Assembly (NCBI GenBank): GCA_016748015.1
Contig: JAAOMT010000523.1
Location: 525,757-589,756 of the forward strand
DNA: 64,000 nucleotides
Reading direction: 5' to 3'
From: Geosiphon pyriformis
Taxonomy: Eukaryota > Glomeromycota > Glomeromycetes > Archaeosporales > Geosiphonaceae
Notes under the pieces: model-generated
The model's database searches: none
The model's input: only the letters and a program-made list of their open reading frames with translations
What the model was told of the DNA's origin: nothing
Program-made: the position numbers and the translations under genes
In this document: in pieces, positions 48,457-59,050 of the stretch
Numbering within the stretch: position 1 is the stretch's first letter
Layout of the letters: the number at the start of each line of letters is the position of its first letter

Positions 48457-49437
48457 TGTTATCAGTAGAATTTTAGCTATTAATTAGCAGGAAAATTACC
48501 CTTATAATTCCTATAATTAATTAGTATATTAATATCATTCCAAATTATCATTTATTATTTAATCAATTATCACATATCACGATTTAATTAAATAATCCAA
48601 TTAGTATAACAGAAAGTAAAATGATCAAATTACACAATACCCTGAACTTTGTAACATTCAAAAATTCGCCAAAATTTACAAAAATTCGCCGAAATCTATA
48701 AGAAATTCGCCGAAATTATGAATAGTTCACCCAAATTAATCAATAGTTCAGCAAAATAACTTGTAGTCCATCAAAATGTATCTTTAGTTTGCCAAAATTT
48801 GAGCAAAGAGAAAAAGTGCAAGTTCATAGACTAATACTACAACAAGTTGTAAAAAAGAAGAGCTTTTTTCTTCAAGAAAATGTATCTTACTTTAGATTTA
48901 TCACTTAGAACCATTCCTACACACACAAAAAGAAATAAATATCAAATAATTCGAAAAACCAAATTCTTTAATTATTGTACTTGGAAAATCCCCAAAACCC
49001 AATTAACGTTTTGAAATTGATTAGCTACCAATTTCAGTAAACTGTTAGTGACTCCAGGCCTGTATAGAAAACGTTTCTCTTAACAGAATTCAATTTCTTT
49101 TACTTTTCTTTTATTTTCTTATTATAATAATTAGGATAGCCTACAGACAAGATTCTTATAGAAGAGTTGACTTTCACAACAAAGTAACTACACATTTTTA
49201 GTAAGCTTCCAGACGAGCAATTTTTGGGAAAGAGTTGACATTTACTATAACATAACTACATAAAATAACTGGCAAAAAATTGGTCATTCTACTTAGAAGC
49301 CCAGCAGTTCAAATTATAGGAGATAATTTGAAGATAAATTCAGTTACTGGAGGTCCAACTACTTCCTGGAAACGTGAATTCATAGCAAATTAACATTAAC
49401 AACATTCAAGAAAAGAGACCAAAAACCACCAGTAAGA
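48457..49437 (+). repeat. 5' LTR of B2
   Basis: It runs from TGTTATCAGTAGAATTTTAGC to CAGTAAGA, 981 bp. Seven 20-21-bp repeats of TTCGCCGAAATTTATAG type fill 48663-48803. The structured block with AACGTTTT/AAAACGTT arms is at about 49012-49073. The AATTAT-AGGAG-ATAATT palindrome is at 49312-49328. Confidence 0.88.
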
Positions 49438-49484
49438 TTTGGTGCTCTTTCACGGAAATAACACAGCAAACAACAAACTTCAAA
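49438..49484 (+). promoter_or_regulatory. Primer-binding site and leader of B2
   Basis: TTTGGTGCTCTTTC follows the LTR end. The frame that becomes gag is open through this leader, with no ATG. Confidence 0.6.
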
Positions 49485-50960
49485 GTGGCAACCACACCAG
49501 ACACAACAATTCTAGAGTATTATCAGTTAATTTACACCCATTGCAAGCAGAGATTTAACATCCCAGACAGAATTGAAATTGTTGAAAGAACACTCTACCA
49601 ATATATTAAAAACTGTATTAACAATTATCTTCTTGGAAATTACAACATTTCAGAAGTTAGAAGCAATCTTTACAATAATCTAGTGCACTATTCACAATTA
49701 AGAACTGAAGATCTTAACAGTGAAACACTTGCCATCTACTTTCAAGAACTCAATTACAACATTATCAAGTATTGTGAAGAAAAATACCCAGTACAGTCTA
49801 AATACTCTCTTGACTTTGAATCAGAAACAGAAACAGACAACAAAGGCAAACAAAAAGTGAAACAACACTCAAAAACTGCTCCAAACACTCCAATACTACC
49901 AAAGACAACTGCCAAACACTTGCAAACACCTGAACAAGAAACAAGTGTCAAATTACCACTTTCTATTACACCATTTCCAATTTCACTTGCTCGACCACAA
50001 ACACCAAATTCATCACTTAACCATTTTTTCAGACCAGAAGATTTTCAGTCACCTAGAAATCCTACTTAACAGCAGAAACCTATATTAACAAGCACTAATA
50101 TTATTGAATACTTGCAGAAAAACGAAAGTGATCATTCAGAAAATTTGGAAAGTGAAGAAACTGAATCAGAACAAGGAGAAGCCACAGAAAATAAAAAGGA
50201 AATAACAACTGCTTACATTGCAAAAATTCCAGAATTCACTGGTGAAGACAATAATACCAGTCCTCAAGAATGGCTTGACAAAGTTCAAAAAGCAGGAGAT
50301 ACAAATGGTTGGATTGCAGCAAGAATGCTCAAAGCAATTCTCTACATTCTCCAAGGAACAGCAGAAGAATGGTTTGAAAATTTAGAAGAACCATTTGAAA
50401 ACTGGCAAGTATTCAAAGATGCTTTTCTACAACAATTCACCGACAACAATATCTCTATCACTCTCAGAAATTGCTTTTGCAATATCAAACAAGAAACATC
50501 TGAAACTGTTATGACTTATCTTGGAAGATTTAACAAACTTCTCAGATGAATCCAACAATTGAAAACCAATGACTACTATTCTGATGCTCAAATTCTGAAT
50601 TAGTTTATAGCAGAGTTAAAAGACAAACTGATTAAGAAAGTCTGTCCACATGCTCCAGCAGACTTAGCAACTGCTATTAGACATGTAAAAAGCTATAAAA
50701 TAGCAATGGAAGAAGCAAATCACAGCAAACTTGTAAACTTTACAATTAGAGAAACCAGTTCAGCAGCTGAGAAGAAGATAGACCAACTCACAAAAAAGGT
50801 TCAAAGCTACTTCACAAACCAACAATAACAGCAACAACAACCACAAAGATATCAACCCCTACAATGATGCAACCAAAACAATTTTGGATCACCATCCAAC
50901 AACCAACCTCAAAATTGTCATTATTGTGGAATTCCAGGACACTGGAAACAAGATTGTAGA
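49485..50960 (+). pseudogene. B2 gag
   Basis: The frame starts at GTG 49485. The first 194 codons are open: LEYYQLIYTHCKQRFNIPD, then the Thr/Pro-rich QTPEQETSVKLPLSITPF. After a TAA (CAA in B3) it continues to the capsid-like core at about 50205-50770 (IPEFTGEDNNTSPQEWLDKV, WFENLEEPFENWQVFKDAF). The knuckle at 50916-50957, CHYCGIPGHWKQDC, is a fully intact CCHC. It is the best gag copy for defining the family. Confidence 0.87.
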
Positions 50961-52050
50961 AAATTACAAAGAGACCAACAAAACAGAAGTAATCAATGTT
51001 ACTCTTCACCACAACAATTTTATTACCAATCTCCCCCACCAACTTATTATTTACCAAGACCACAAAATCAAAACAGTTACTATCTACCAGCTCTACAACC
51101 AATGCAGCAACAATATCAGCAACTTTTACCAATTCAGCCATATCAGACACCACCCACTCAACAATATCAAGTACCAGCAAGAAGATTGATTTAACATAAC
51201 CAATTTACACTCCAAAATCAATTGCAGAGTAACAACAACAGAATCAATCCAAATAACCAGTTGGTTCCCCGAAATTCTGGTCAGCAAAGACCCAATTACT
51301 ATCACACTCAATCCAGTTATCTTACAATACCAGAGGAATCAGATTTTCAACAAACTGCACTTTCTGAAGGTAAAGTTGCAGCACCAAGATCAAACCCTTC
51401 CAACCACAACATTCTACCAGCTCAAATTGCCCAAAATGCCAATTTGTCAGATATATTTCTATTTGAATTTGAAGCAAATAAATCACCATTTCTGTTTAAT
51501 AATACAGCAGTTAATCAACAGAAAGCAATTACTGCTATGTACACAGAAGCTATAGTGGAAAGAAAACTCATTCGCTTAATCTTAGATAGTAGATCGGCTG
51601 GAAGTATCATTACTTACCAGCTGATACAACAACTCAAACGAAATGTAAACAGACCAGCTCAAACAGTTATTGTCACAGCTGATGATATGAAGAAGACTCC
51701 AGTAAGAGAAATTGATAATTTCCTCTTTTCAATTGATGGAATCACCATTCCAGTTAAAGTTCTTGTTATGGATGCACCCCAATACTAAGCTCTAGTCAGA
51801 AATAATTGGCTTCTTAAGGCCAATGCAAACCTGAACTGGGAAATTCAAGAACTTAAAATTTTATATCAAGAACAATATACCATAGTACCTGCAACTTATG
51901 GTACCTTTAACAAATGATCAGAAAAAGCTCTAATATTTGAATTTGAAGAAGAAAAAGAAATGCCACTTACTGAAACCTACATGGCTCTTGGATCACCATC
52001 CAATTGGGCTGAGGAAACAGAACCAGAGATTTTCGAAGAATCAAGAAGAT
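50961..52050 (+). pseudogene. B2 Gln-rich linker and retropepsin
   Basis: A Gln/Tyr/Pro linker (QPMQQQYQQLLPIQPYQTPP) leads to the open segment 51222-51788. Protease motifs are AITAMYTEAIVERK, LILDSRSAGSIITYQLI and VIVTADDMKKTPVREID. As in A-f and B1, the catalytic DSG is DSR (about 51588). The segment ends at a TAA after MDAPQY, where Gln is expected. Confidence 0.8.
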
Positions 52051-52840
52051 GAAAGAAAGTTAGATATTCTACACCAGAATCACGAAAAGAACCACCATAC
52101 ATTCCACTAAAATGCAAAGATTGCAAAAAGAAGCTTTCATCTATGGGAGCCTGTATTTCCCCAGAAAAGGAATACAAAACTCACACTTGCTACTTCTGCA
52201 AGGCATGCCATAAAGAATAATTTGGATTCCCAAAGAGAAGTGGAAAATGGGACAAAACTCCTTGTCTTACTTGTGGAGAAAGACTACCAGAAGAATGCAA
52301 TTGGATTGATGTAGCAATGAGAGGAGGAGTATGTAATTAAACCTGTCAATATGCTCTATCAATTTCGGAAAAAGTCAGAAGAAAAACACTATTTGATGCA
52401 GCATACAACAGTGCTTTCAATAAATGTTACCACTACCCTCATAATGCTGAAATAATTTTTGACTTAGCAATGGCATTGATCAATAGAGCCACCCAAGAAG
52501 ATGTTTGCCAAATGAAAGAAGCTAAATACATTGAGTATACTATGGAATTAGCTGGATTTGATTATGAAGATAAAGTAGAAACCTACCACCAAATTGCAAG
52601 TCACACATATCCGACCAAAAAAGCTCAAATTCAATGATTAGAGCAAATAAACATTCAATTGTGTGAAGAATGTGTTATGCCTTGTGATGACCAATGGTGT
52701 TTAGAATGTTATGCTCTTAGCATTCCTCTGCTGGATGAGAATGATGAAAATGAAATCGAATTTGGAGTATTTAAACTAGTAGAAAAACTACCAACCACCC
52801 CATTCTATCTTCTTAAAAAGCAACTACCTCTACAACTTAA
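52051..52840 (+). pseudogene. B2 Cys-rich module and second Cys cluster
   Basis: Cys pairs are CKDCKKKLSSMGACI, TCYFCKACHK, PCLTCGERLPEECNW and GVC..TCQYALS (about 52110-52360). A helical spacer has FDAAYNSAFNKCYHYPHN and YIEYTMELAGFDYEDKVE. The second cluster LCEECVMPCDDQWCLECYAL is at 52659-52718. The pattern matches A-f and E-r residue by residue at the Cys positions. One stop (TAA) and one TGA fall in it. A zinc-binding role is inferred. Confidence 0.75.
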
Positions 52841-53290
52841 ATATTTTGACAACCATGGCCAAGGAATCAGACCAGAAAAAACACACAAAATTGATGCCAG
52901 ATATGACCTAAGATACCCAGAAAAAGATACTTTGGTTCTCCAACCAAAGTCTTTGACAAAAATCAATCTCAAAATTGCTCTTGAAATTTCACCTAAAGCA
53001 ATAGTTCAAATTGCCTCCAGATCATCATTGGCAAGCAAAGGAATCAATATTAGAGGAGGAGTTATAGATGCAGGATACATTGGAGATATTATCATCATGT
53101 TGCAGAATGTAACAGACAAACCATTTAAGATTGAACATGCTGAAAAAATTGCTCAAGCAATTTACCTACTCTTAATCAATATTTCGGGTCTACAATCAGT
53201 TAACAACAGAGAACAATTGGGAAAAAGTGAAAGAGGAATTCAAGGTTTTGGTTCAACTAGACGATTTACAGTTCTAGTAAACATAGCTCT
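52841..53290 (+). pseudogene. B2 dUTPase domain
   Basis: The domain lies in the open segment 52659-53492. Motif 1 is DARYDL (Gly to Arg), motif 2 ASRSSLASKG, motif 3 GGVIDAGYIGDI with the catalytic Asp and the Tyr both present, motif 4 EKIAQAIY, motif 5 RGIQGFGSTRR. It is the best preserved dUTPase here and has no stop. It would convert dUTP to dUMP in the particle. Confidence 0.88.
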
Positions 53291-53690
53291 TAAAATACAA
53301 AATGAATCTCATCAGATTCTTCAACTTCCCCAACCAATTACTATTTCACCTTTTGGAGAACATCACGAAATTTACACTTGCTCAAAACCCACTACTACCC
53401 AACAAATCTTTGAATCCAATAAACAAATCTGTTTGAAGCATGAAATCTCAATTCCAAACATTTATATTTCCAAAGGAATAAAAAAATTTTGAGTTACATT
53501 TTACAATCCCAATAATTACTCTATTGTTTTATTAAACAAATTAGAGATTAGAATCATACACAGCAATATTTTTCAAGATGAAAACCCTCAAATTGTCTCT
53601 AATTTTATCGAAATTGTAAGGCACACTCTACTCCCAAATCCAAATATCATTTCCATCACTGAAAACTACCATCTTTTGAAAGAAAAACTC
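53291..53690 (+). pseudogene. B2 post-dUTPase beta domain
   Basis: ITISPFGEHHEIYTC, QQIFESNKQICLKHEISIP and NIYISKGIKKF follow the dUTPase. After a TGA, VTFYNPNNYSIVLLNKLEIR continues the pattern. The B version diverges strongly from A but keeps the F-E-x-x-x-x-I-C and N-x-Y-I anchors. Confidence 0.55.
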
Positions 53691-54660
53691 TCTTATATCA
53701 ACATGAGTCTCTTAGAACCTCAACAACAAAGACAATTGAAACAATTGATAGCTGAATTTCCAAATATATTTGCAAAAAACAACAATGATCTAGGAAAAAT
53801 GGATATTGTTCAACATCAGATCCATACAAAAGATGCTCCACCAAAATGTCAGCAAGCTTACAGAGTGCCACCTGCCAGTTACCAATTCATCAGAGAAGAA
53901 GTCCAGAGAATGCTTAATAACGGATTGATTCAATCATCAAGAAGTCCTTGGGCCTCACCAGTAGTCTTTGTCAAAAAGAAAAATGGAAAAATCAGATTTT
54001 GTGTTGACTATTGCCAATTAAACAGTGTGACAATTGGAGATGTCTACCTTCTTCTAAGAATTGATGACATGTTAGATGCTTTAGGAAAAGCCAAGTTTTT
54101 CTCAACTTTGTACTTAGAAAGTGGCTACTGACAAGTCGAAATGGACCCAAAAAACTGACCCAAAACAGTATTTACCACCCAAGGAGGAAACTATGAGTTC
54201 AATGTTATGCTTTTTGGACTCTGCAATACACCAACAACATTCCAATGACTCATAGATGTTGTATATAAAGAACTCTTATGGCAATCAGTAGTTGTTTATC
54301 TTGATAACACTAATGTATACTCACCAAGCTTTAAAGCCCACCTCATTCACCTGCAAAAAGTTTTTCAATGATTATGGAAAGCAAGATTAAAGTTAAACAT
54401 TGAAAAATATCACTTTGGAAAAACAAGCTTGATTTTTCTTGGACACATAGTTAGTAAAGATGGAGTCAAACCAAATCCAGGAACAATTAGTGCTGTCAAA
54501 AACTTTCAAACTCTCAGAAATACCACTGAACTACAAGGATTTATAGGATTAGCCTCTTACTATCAAAAATTCATAAAAAAATTCTCAAAAATTGCCAAAC
54601 CACTCAATTATCTTACCAACAAAAATGTGCCATACAAATAGACTGAAGAACAACAAAAAG
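53691..54660 (+). pseudogene. B2 reverse transcriptase
   Basis: Blocks in order: QAYRVPPASYQFIREEVQRM, SPWASPVVFVKKKNGKIRF, CVDYCQLN, LYLESGY (stop for Trp) QVEM, LFGLCNTPTTFQ, palm VVYLDN at 54297-54308 (YLDD expected), FLGHIVSKDGVKPNPG and the thumb. Stops at 54129, 54157 and nearby are TGA at Trp or Arg codons. Confidence 0.88.
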
Positions 54661-55110
54661 CTTTTGAAACTCTCAAAACAAAATTGACAACAGCCCCAGT
54701 TCTTGCTTACTCAGACTTCAACAAACAGTTCTAATTAGCCACTGATGCTTCACACATAGTATTTGGTGTCATTTTATCACAATTAGATGAAAATGGGCAA
54801 GAACAAGTCATTGCCTATGCTAGTAGAACACTCAAATCAACAAAACTAAAATATGGCTCAACTGAATTAGAAGCTGCTGCAGTCATCTGGGCTCTTAAAC
54901 ATTTTCAACAATATCTGAAGAATGGAAAAGAATTTAACATTATAACAGACAATATTGGTCTTAAATGGCTCAATAAAAAGAAAATTGAACAAAGTACCAA
55001 ACAGTCTTGATGGAATGACTTCTTAGCAGACTACAAATATATTGTACATCACAAACCAAGAAAAATACACACTAATGTTGACAGCCTCTCAAAGATGAAA
55101 CAATATTAAT
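54661..55110 (+). pseudogene. B2 RNase H
   Basis: LATDASHIVFGVILSQLDE, QVIAYASRTLKSTKLKYG, ELEAAAVIWALKHF, ITDNIGLKWL and HTNVDSLSK are the RNase H blocks. The TDAS and ELEA acidic residues are present; the third block is TDN and the last N-x-x-D is retained. One TAA and one TGA interrupt it. Confidence 0.84.
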
Positions 55111-56570
55111 ACCAACATCAACACCAATAAACTGAACAGCAGAACAAACAACAAAATCAACAACAATGAATCCAGAAAACTACAACAACATCAAAAACTA
55201 TTTGGAGACCCTCACCATGCTAGAAAATTGGTCCCCAAGTAAAAAACATCGATTACAACACCAATTCAAACAATATTTTATACACCACAACAAAATCTAT
55301 TACAAAAATCGTAAAAACCCAAACCAACCACTCAGATTAGTACAAGAAAATGAAAAAGAAACAATTTTATATAACATGTACACAGATCCGGCTTCAGCAC
55401 ACTTGGAAAGAGATGGAACAATTCAAAGAACTCTTGAACATTATTTTTGGCCTTACATGCAAAAAGACATTTGATAATATGTAGAATCTTGTGATAGTTG
55501 TTAAAGAAGAGGAGAAACTCACTCCACAGAACCTTTAAATCCAATCAAAGTTGGACAACCATTTGACAGAGTTGGAATTGATTTAGTCGGATTATTATCT
55601 ATCACAACCCAAGGAAATTACTATATTGCAGTAGCAGTAGATTATCTTACCAAATGACTTGAAGCTAGAGCCATCCAAAGAGCAGATGCAAAATTAGTAG
55701 CAAATTTTATCTATGAAGACATTATTTGTAGACATAGATGTCCAATTGAACTCTTATCTGATCAAGGAACACATTTTGTGAACAACTTGATACAAGAAAT
55801 TTGTGAATGATTCAATGTCAAAAGACCTCTATCATTGCCTTATTACTTTCAAACAAATAGACTTGTAGAATGTTTCAACAGAACATTGTGTAAATCATTG
55901 GCCAAAATCTCAACAAATTTTGAGCAAGAATGGGATATCTTTATTCCATCAGTGTTATTAGCATACAGAATACTTAAACAAGATACTATGAAACACACAC
56001 CATTTGACCTTACTTATGGAAGGACAGCAACATTACCAATTAATTTCACAGTAAAAACATACCCAGTGCAACCAATTAATAAAGAAAACTTTCAAAAAAC
56101 ACTTCAAAGAAGGGCCTACACTCTTCTCAGTACACTGGAAGGAAAAAGAAGAATAGCAGCAACTCACATTGAACATTCCCAAGCTCAACAAAAAAAAAGA
56201 CATGACAACAAATTACCACCCATTATCAACGAATTAAAGTTGGAAATAAAGTTCTCTTACATAGAACTAAGGCTGAAAAACAATGGAGTGGAAAATTTGA
56301 AAACAAATAGGACAGACCATTTTATATTCACGAAATTTTAGGCAATGAATTATACAAGTTAAGACTTGATGACAAAATACTAGCAAAAGTTGCACATAGA
56401 GACAGATTGAAACACTATTATTTCAGAAACAATCCTGAAACATTAATTCCACAAATTGGTACATATTCCTCTTTAATTAATTCTGAAGATATTCCCCAAA
56501 ATTTAGAACCAATAATTATAATAGAACAACAACCAAACTTAAACACTTAAATTTTACAATAATTCTCTAA
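55111..56570 (+). pseudogene. B2 integrase
   Basis: The open segment 55166-55474 carries the spacer and MYTDPASAHLERDGT...HYFWPYM. The CxxC reads CDSC near 55491. The core has GIDLVG near 55575, LLSDQGTHFVN near 55752 and RLVECFNRTLCKSLAK near 55860. All three DDE residues are present. The GPY/F-like end (KQWSGKFENK, DRPFYIHEILGNELYKLR) follows a frame change near 56225. Stops are TGA/TAA at Trp, Arg and Gln. Confidence 0.85.
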
Positions 56571-57378
56571 TAAAAACACAAAGACAAAAATAGTAAATAA
56601 TTACAAAACACCCAAAACCAAAAACAAATAAAAACCTCATATCCAAAAATAATTTTCTTTATTCTCTCTTTTCATAATTAGTCAATTTTATCATGATTAT
56701 TCTCCGAAATATTCAACAAATATCCCAAAAGTTAATGTTAATCTTGAAAATACTTCCTGACTTATCCATAATGATTAATGGAAGTCAAATTAATTATATT
56801 CAGAAAGAAACCACAGCCCCAGTAGCAAATTATTCACAGAACTATCACTCCTATAAAAAAAACAAGAAGTCACTCTGAAAATAGGTTACCAAGACTTTTA
56901 AAGCAAGCACTAGAAGAAAATTTTTTAATTGCTCCTATTGACATTCCACCAAATACTACAATGCAACAAAAACTTCTACTACTTTTCAATAAACAGAACA
57001 ATGAACACACTTCTATTTATAAATACTTTCACATTGGAAAGACACTTTATGAACGAAAACTGGAACTTGAAACAACAAATCTTACTCCTAAAGCTATAAA
57101 AAAACAAATTCATAATGAATTCAAAACAGCAGCTGGACCAACAAACACTTACTACAAACTTAGAGCAGCTTTTAGACTCTATGATTTGTTTAATACTTGT
57201 GAAAATGTTCTACAAAATCTAATACTGCAACCAATGAAAGTCCAATACATTGGCAAACTCACAGAACTGAAATTTCAACAATTTTCAGACCAGATTACTT
57301 CAATTATTTTAGATCACTATCTCAATATCATAGATAGTGCTTGGACTTTGATAGAGCTCAGTCTTGAGAAGAAGATTA
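56571..57378 (+). pseudogene. B2 post-integrase domain
   Basis: ATG 56693 opens part 1: ILRNIQQISQKLMLILKILP, then LSIMINGSQINYIQKE, parallel to IEIVINNQIICY in A. After decay, ORF 56961-57398 carries part 2: YKYFHIGKTLYERKLELE, IKKQIHNEFKTAAGPTN, LRAAFRLYDLFNTCENVL and the Lys-rich end. This is the longest intact version (about 140 codons) and runs right up to the LTR, reading a few codons into it. GAGAAGAAGAT just before 57379 is the likely polypurine tract. Function unknown. Confidence 0.72.
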
Positions 57379-58368
57379 TGTTACCAGTAGAATTTTAGCT
57401 ATTAATTAGCATGAAATTACCCTTATAATTCCTATAATTAATTAGTATATTAATATCATTTCAAATTATCATTTATTATTTAATCAATTATTACATATCA
57501 CGATTTAATTAAATAATCCAATTAGTATAACAGAAAGTAGGATGATCAAATTACACAATACCCTGAACTTTGTAACATTCAAAAATTCGCCAAAATTTAC
57601 AGAAATTCGCTGAAATTTATAGAAATTCGCCAAAATTATGAATAGTTCACCCAAATTAATCAATAGTTTAGCAAAATAACTTGTAGTCCATCAAAATATA
57701 TCTTTAGTTTGCTGAAATTTGAGCAAAGAAAAAAAGTGCAAGTTCATAAACTAGTACTACAACAAGTTGTATAAAAGAAGAGCTTTTTTCTTCAAGAAAA
57801 TGTATCTTACTTTAGATTTATCACTTAGAACCATTTCTACACACACAAAAAGAAATAAATATCAAATAATTCGAAAAACCAAATTCTTTAATTATTGCAC
57901 TTGGAAAATTCTCAAAACCCAATTAACGTTTTAAAATTGATTAGCTACCAATTTCAGTAAACTGTTAGTGACTCCAGGCCTGGATAGAAAACGTTTCCCT
58001 TGACAGAATTCAATTTCTTTTATATTTTTTTTATTTATTTTTTATTTTCTTATTATAATAATTAGGGTAGCCTACAGACAAGATTCCTATAGAAGAGTTG
58101 ACTTTCACAGCAAAGTAACTACACATTTTTAGTAAGCTTCCAGATGAGCAATTCCTGGGAAAGAGTTGATGTTTACTATAACATAACTACATAAAGTAAC
58201 TGGCAAAGAATTGACCATTTCACTTAGAAGCCCAGCAATTCAAATTATCTCCTATAATTTGAAGATAAATTCAGTTACTGGAGGTCCAACTACTTCCTGG
58301 AAACGTGAATTTACAGCAAATCAACATTAACAACATTCAAGAAAAGAGACCAAAAACCTCTGATAACA
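57379..58368 (+). repeat. 3' LTR of B2
   Basis: It runs from TGTTACCAGTAGAATTTTAGC to CTGATAACA, 990 bp. It matches the 5' LTR closely except that the loop of a small palindrome at 58243-58259 is inverted (CTCCT for AGGAG). TCCAGGCCTGGA at 57973-57984 is a perfect palindrome. Confidence 0.9.
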
Positions 58369-59050
58369 GTGTTTTTTAGCTCTGTTCTAAGATATTCAAT
58401 GATAGTATTTTCCAGAATGTAGACAGGTTTTTCTGTGATGTTTGCGATAAAAATTTTTATCCATTGAATTTTATCAGCTGGAATAAAAAGATTAATAAGT
58501 CCTATAAGAAACTGTTGGCAAGTTTCTGAGTAGAGCTTAAATATTAGGTCTTTTTCTTTACTTGTCCTTCTTATTCTTATTTCTGATTTTCCATATAGCA
58601 TAAATGTAATGGGCTGCTCAGTTTTAATTAATTCGCTTTTTTTTTTTATTGTTTCAGCAAAATTTGCTTCAATTCCTTTTTCTGTTAATCCAAAATCATA
58701 AATTCTTCTCATTGTTTGTGTCAATTCCTCTCAATTTTCCACTGGTACAAATTTCCAACTTTTACTAATGGTATGAAAATTGCTTGTGCAATCTTTTCCT
58801 TAAATTCAATAGTATAAAATTTTTCTGAATTGTTCTGTAGCAAAACCATTAAATTTCCACTGTAGCCAGAGTCAATTACTTCTCCTTGAATGCTTATTCT
58901 TTTTTTTGCGAGGCTTGATTGTGATGCTATTTGAACCATTATTCCTGGTGGAATTTCAACTACTATTTTCAGATCGATTTTGGTGATGCTCCTAAGTGGT
59001 AACATTGTGCATTAGTCTTCTGGATAATGTAGATCAAATCTGGTGTTGAT
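58369..59050 (-). pseudogene. E-r dUTPase and post-dUTPase domain
   Basis: At 59005-58721: LRSITKIDLKIVVEIPPG, ASQSSLAKKRISIQGEVIDSGY (motifs 2-3, catalytic Asp present), EKIAQAIFIPLVKVG (motif 4). After a frame change: RRIYDFGLTEKGIEANF (motif 5 region). The next domain has LIFKLYSETCQQFLIGLINL, FIPADKIQW and ILENTIIEYL. It ends at the B2 LTR. Family E is diverged from both A and B. The ORF 58724-58311 extends artificially into the LTR. Confidence 0.78.

Larger units (their letters stand above)
48457..58368 (+). mobile_element. Complete Ty3/Gypsy-like element B2
   Basis: It is 9912 bp: LTR 48457-49437, internal 49438-57378, LTR 57379-58368. Gag, protease, Cys module, dUTPase and RT share one phase from 49485 to about 55090. 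A shift in a Gln-rich stretch before 55166, and another near 56225, separate integrase and its tail. The flanks do not form a target duplication (atag before, gtgt after), and the right flank is unrelated to element D, so at least one boundary has been rearranged. Confidence 0.87.

Noticed and set aside
50812-51180. Antisense ORF, also seen at 63306-63647 and 14530-14763
   Set aside because: It is the mirror of the Asn/Gln-rich region around the gag knuckle; low-complexity Val/Asp/Asn composition and repetition simply follow the gag repeat.
13119-56570. TGA at Trp positions suggesting a code where TGA means Trp (mitochondrial DNA)
   Set aside because: TAG and TAA occur equally at Trp and Gln positions, frameshifts are present, and LTR retrotransposon and LINE copies are nuclear features.
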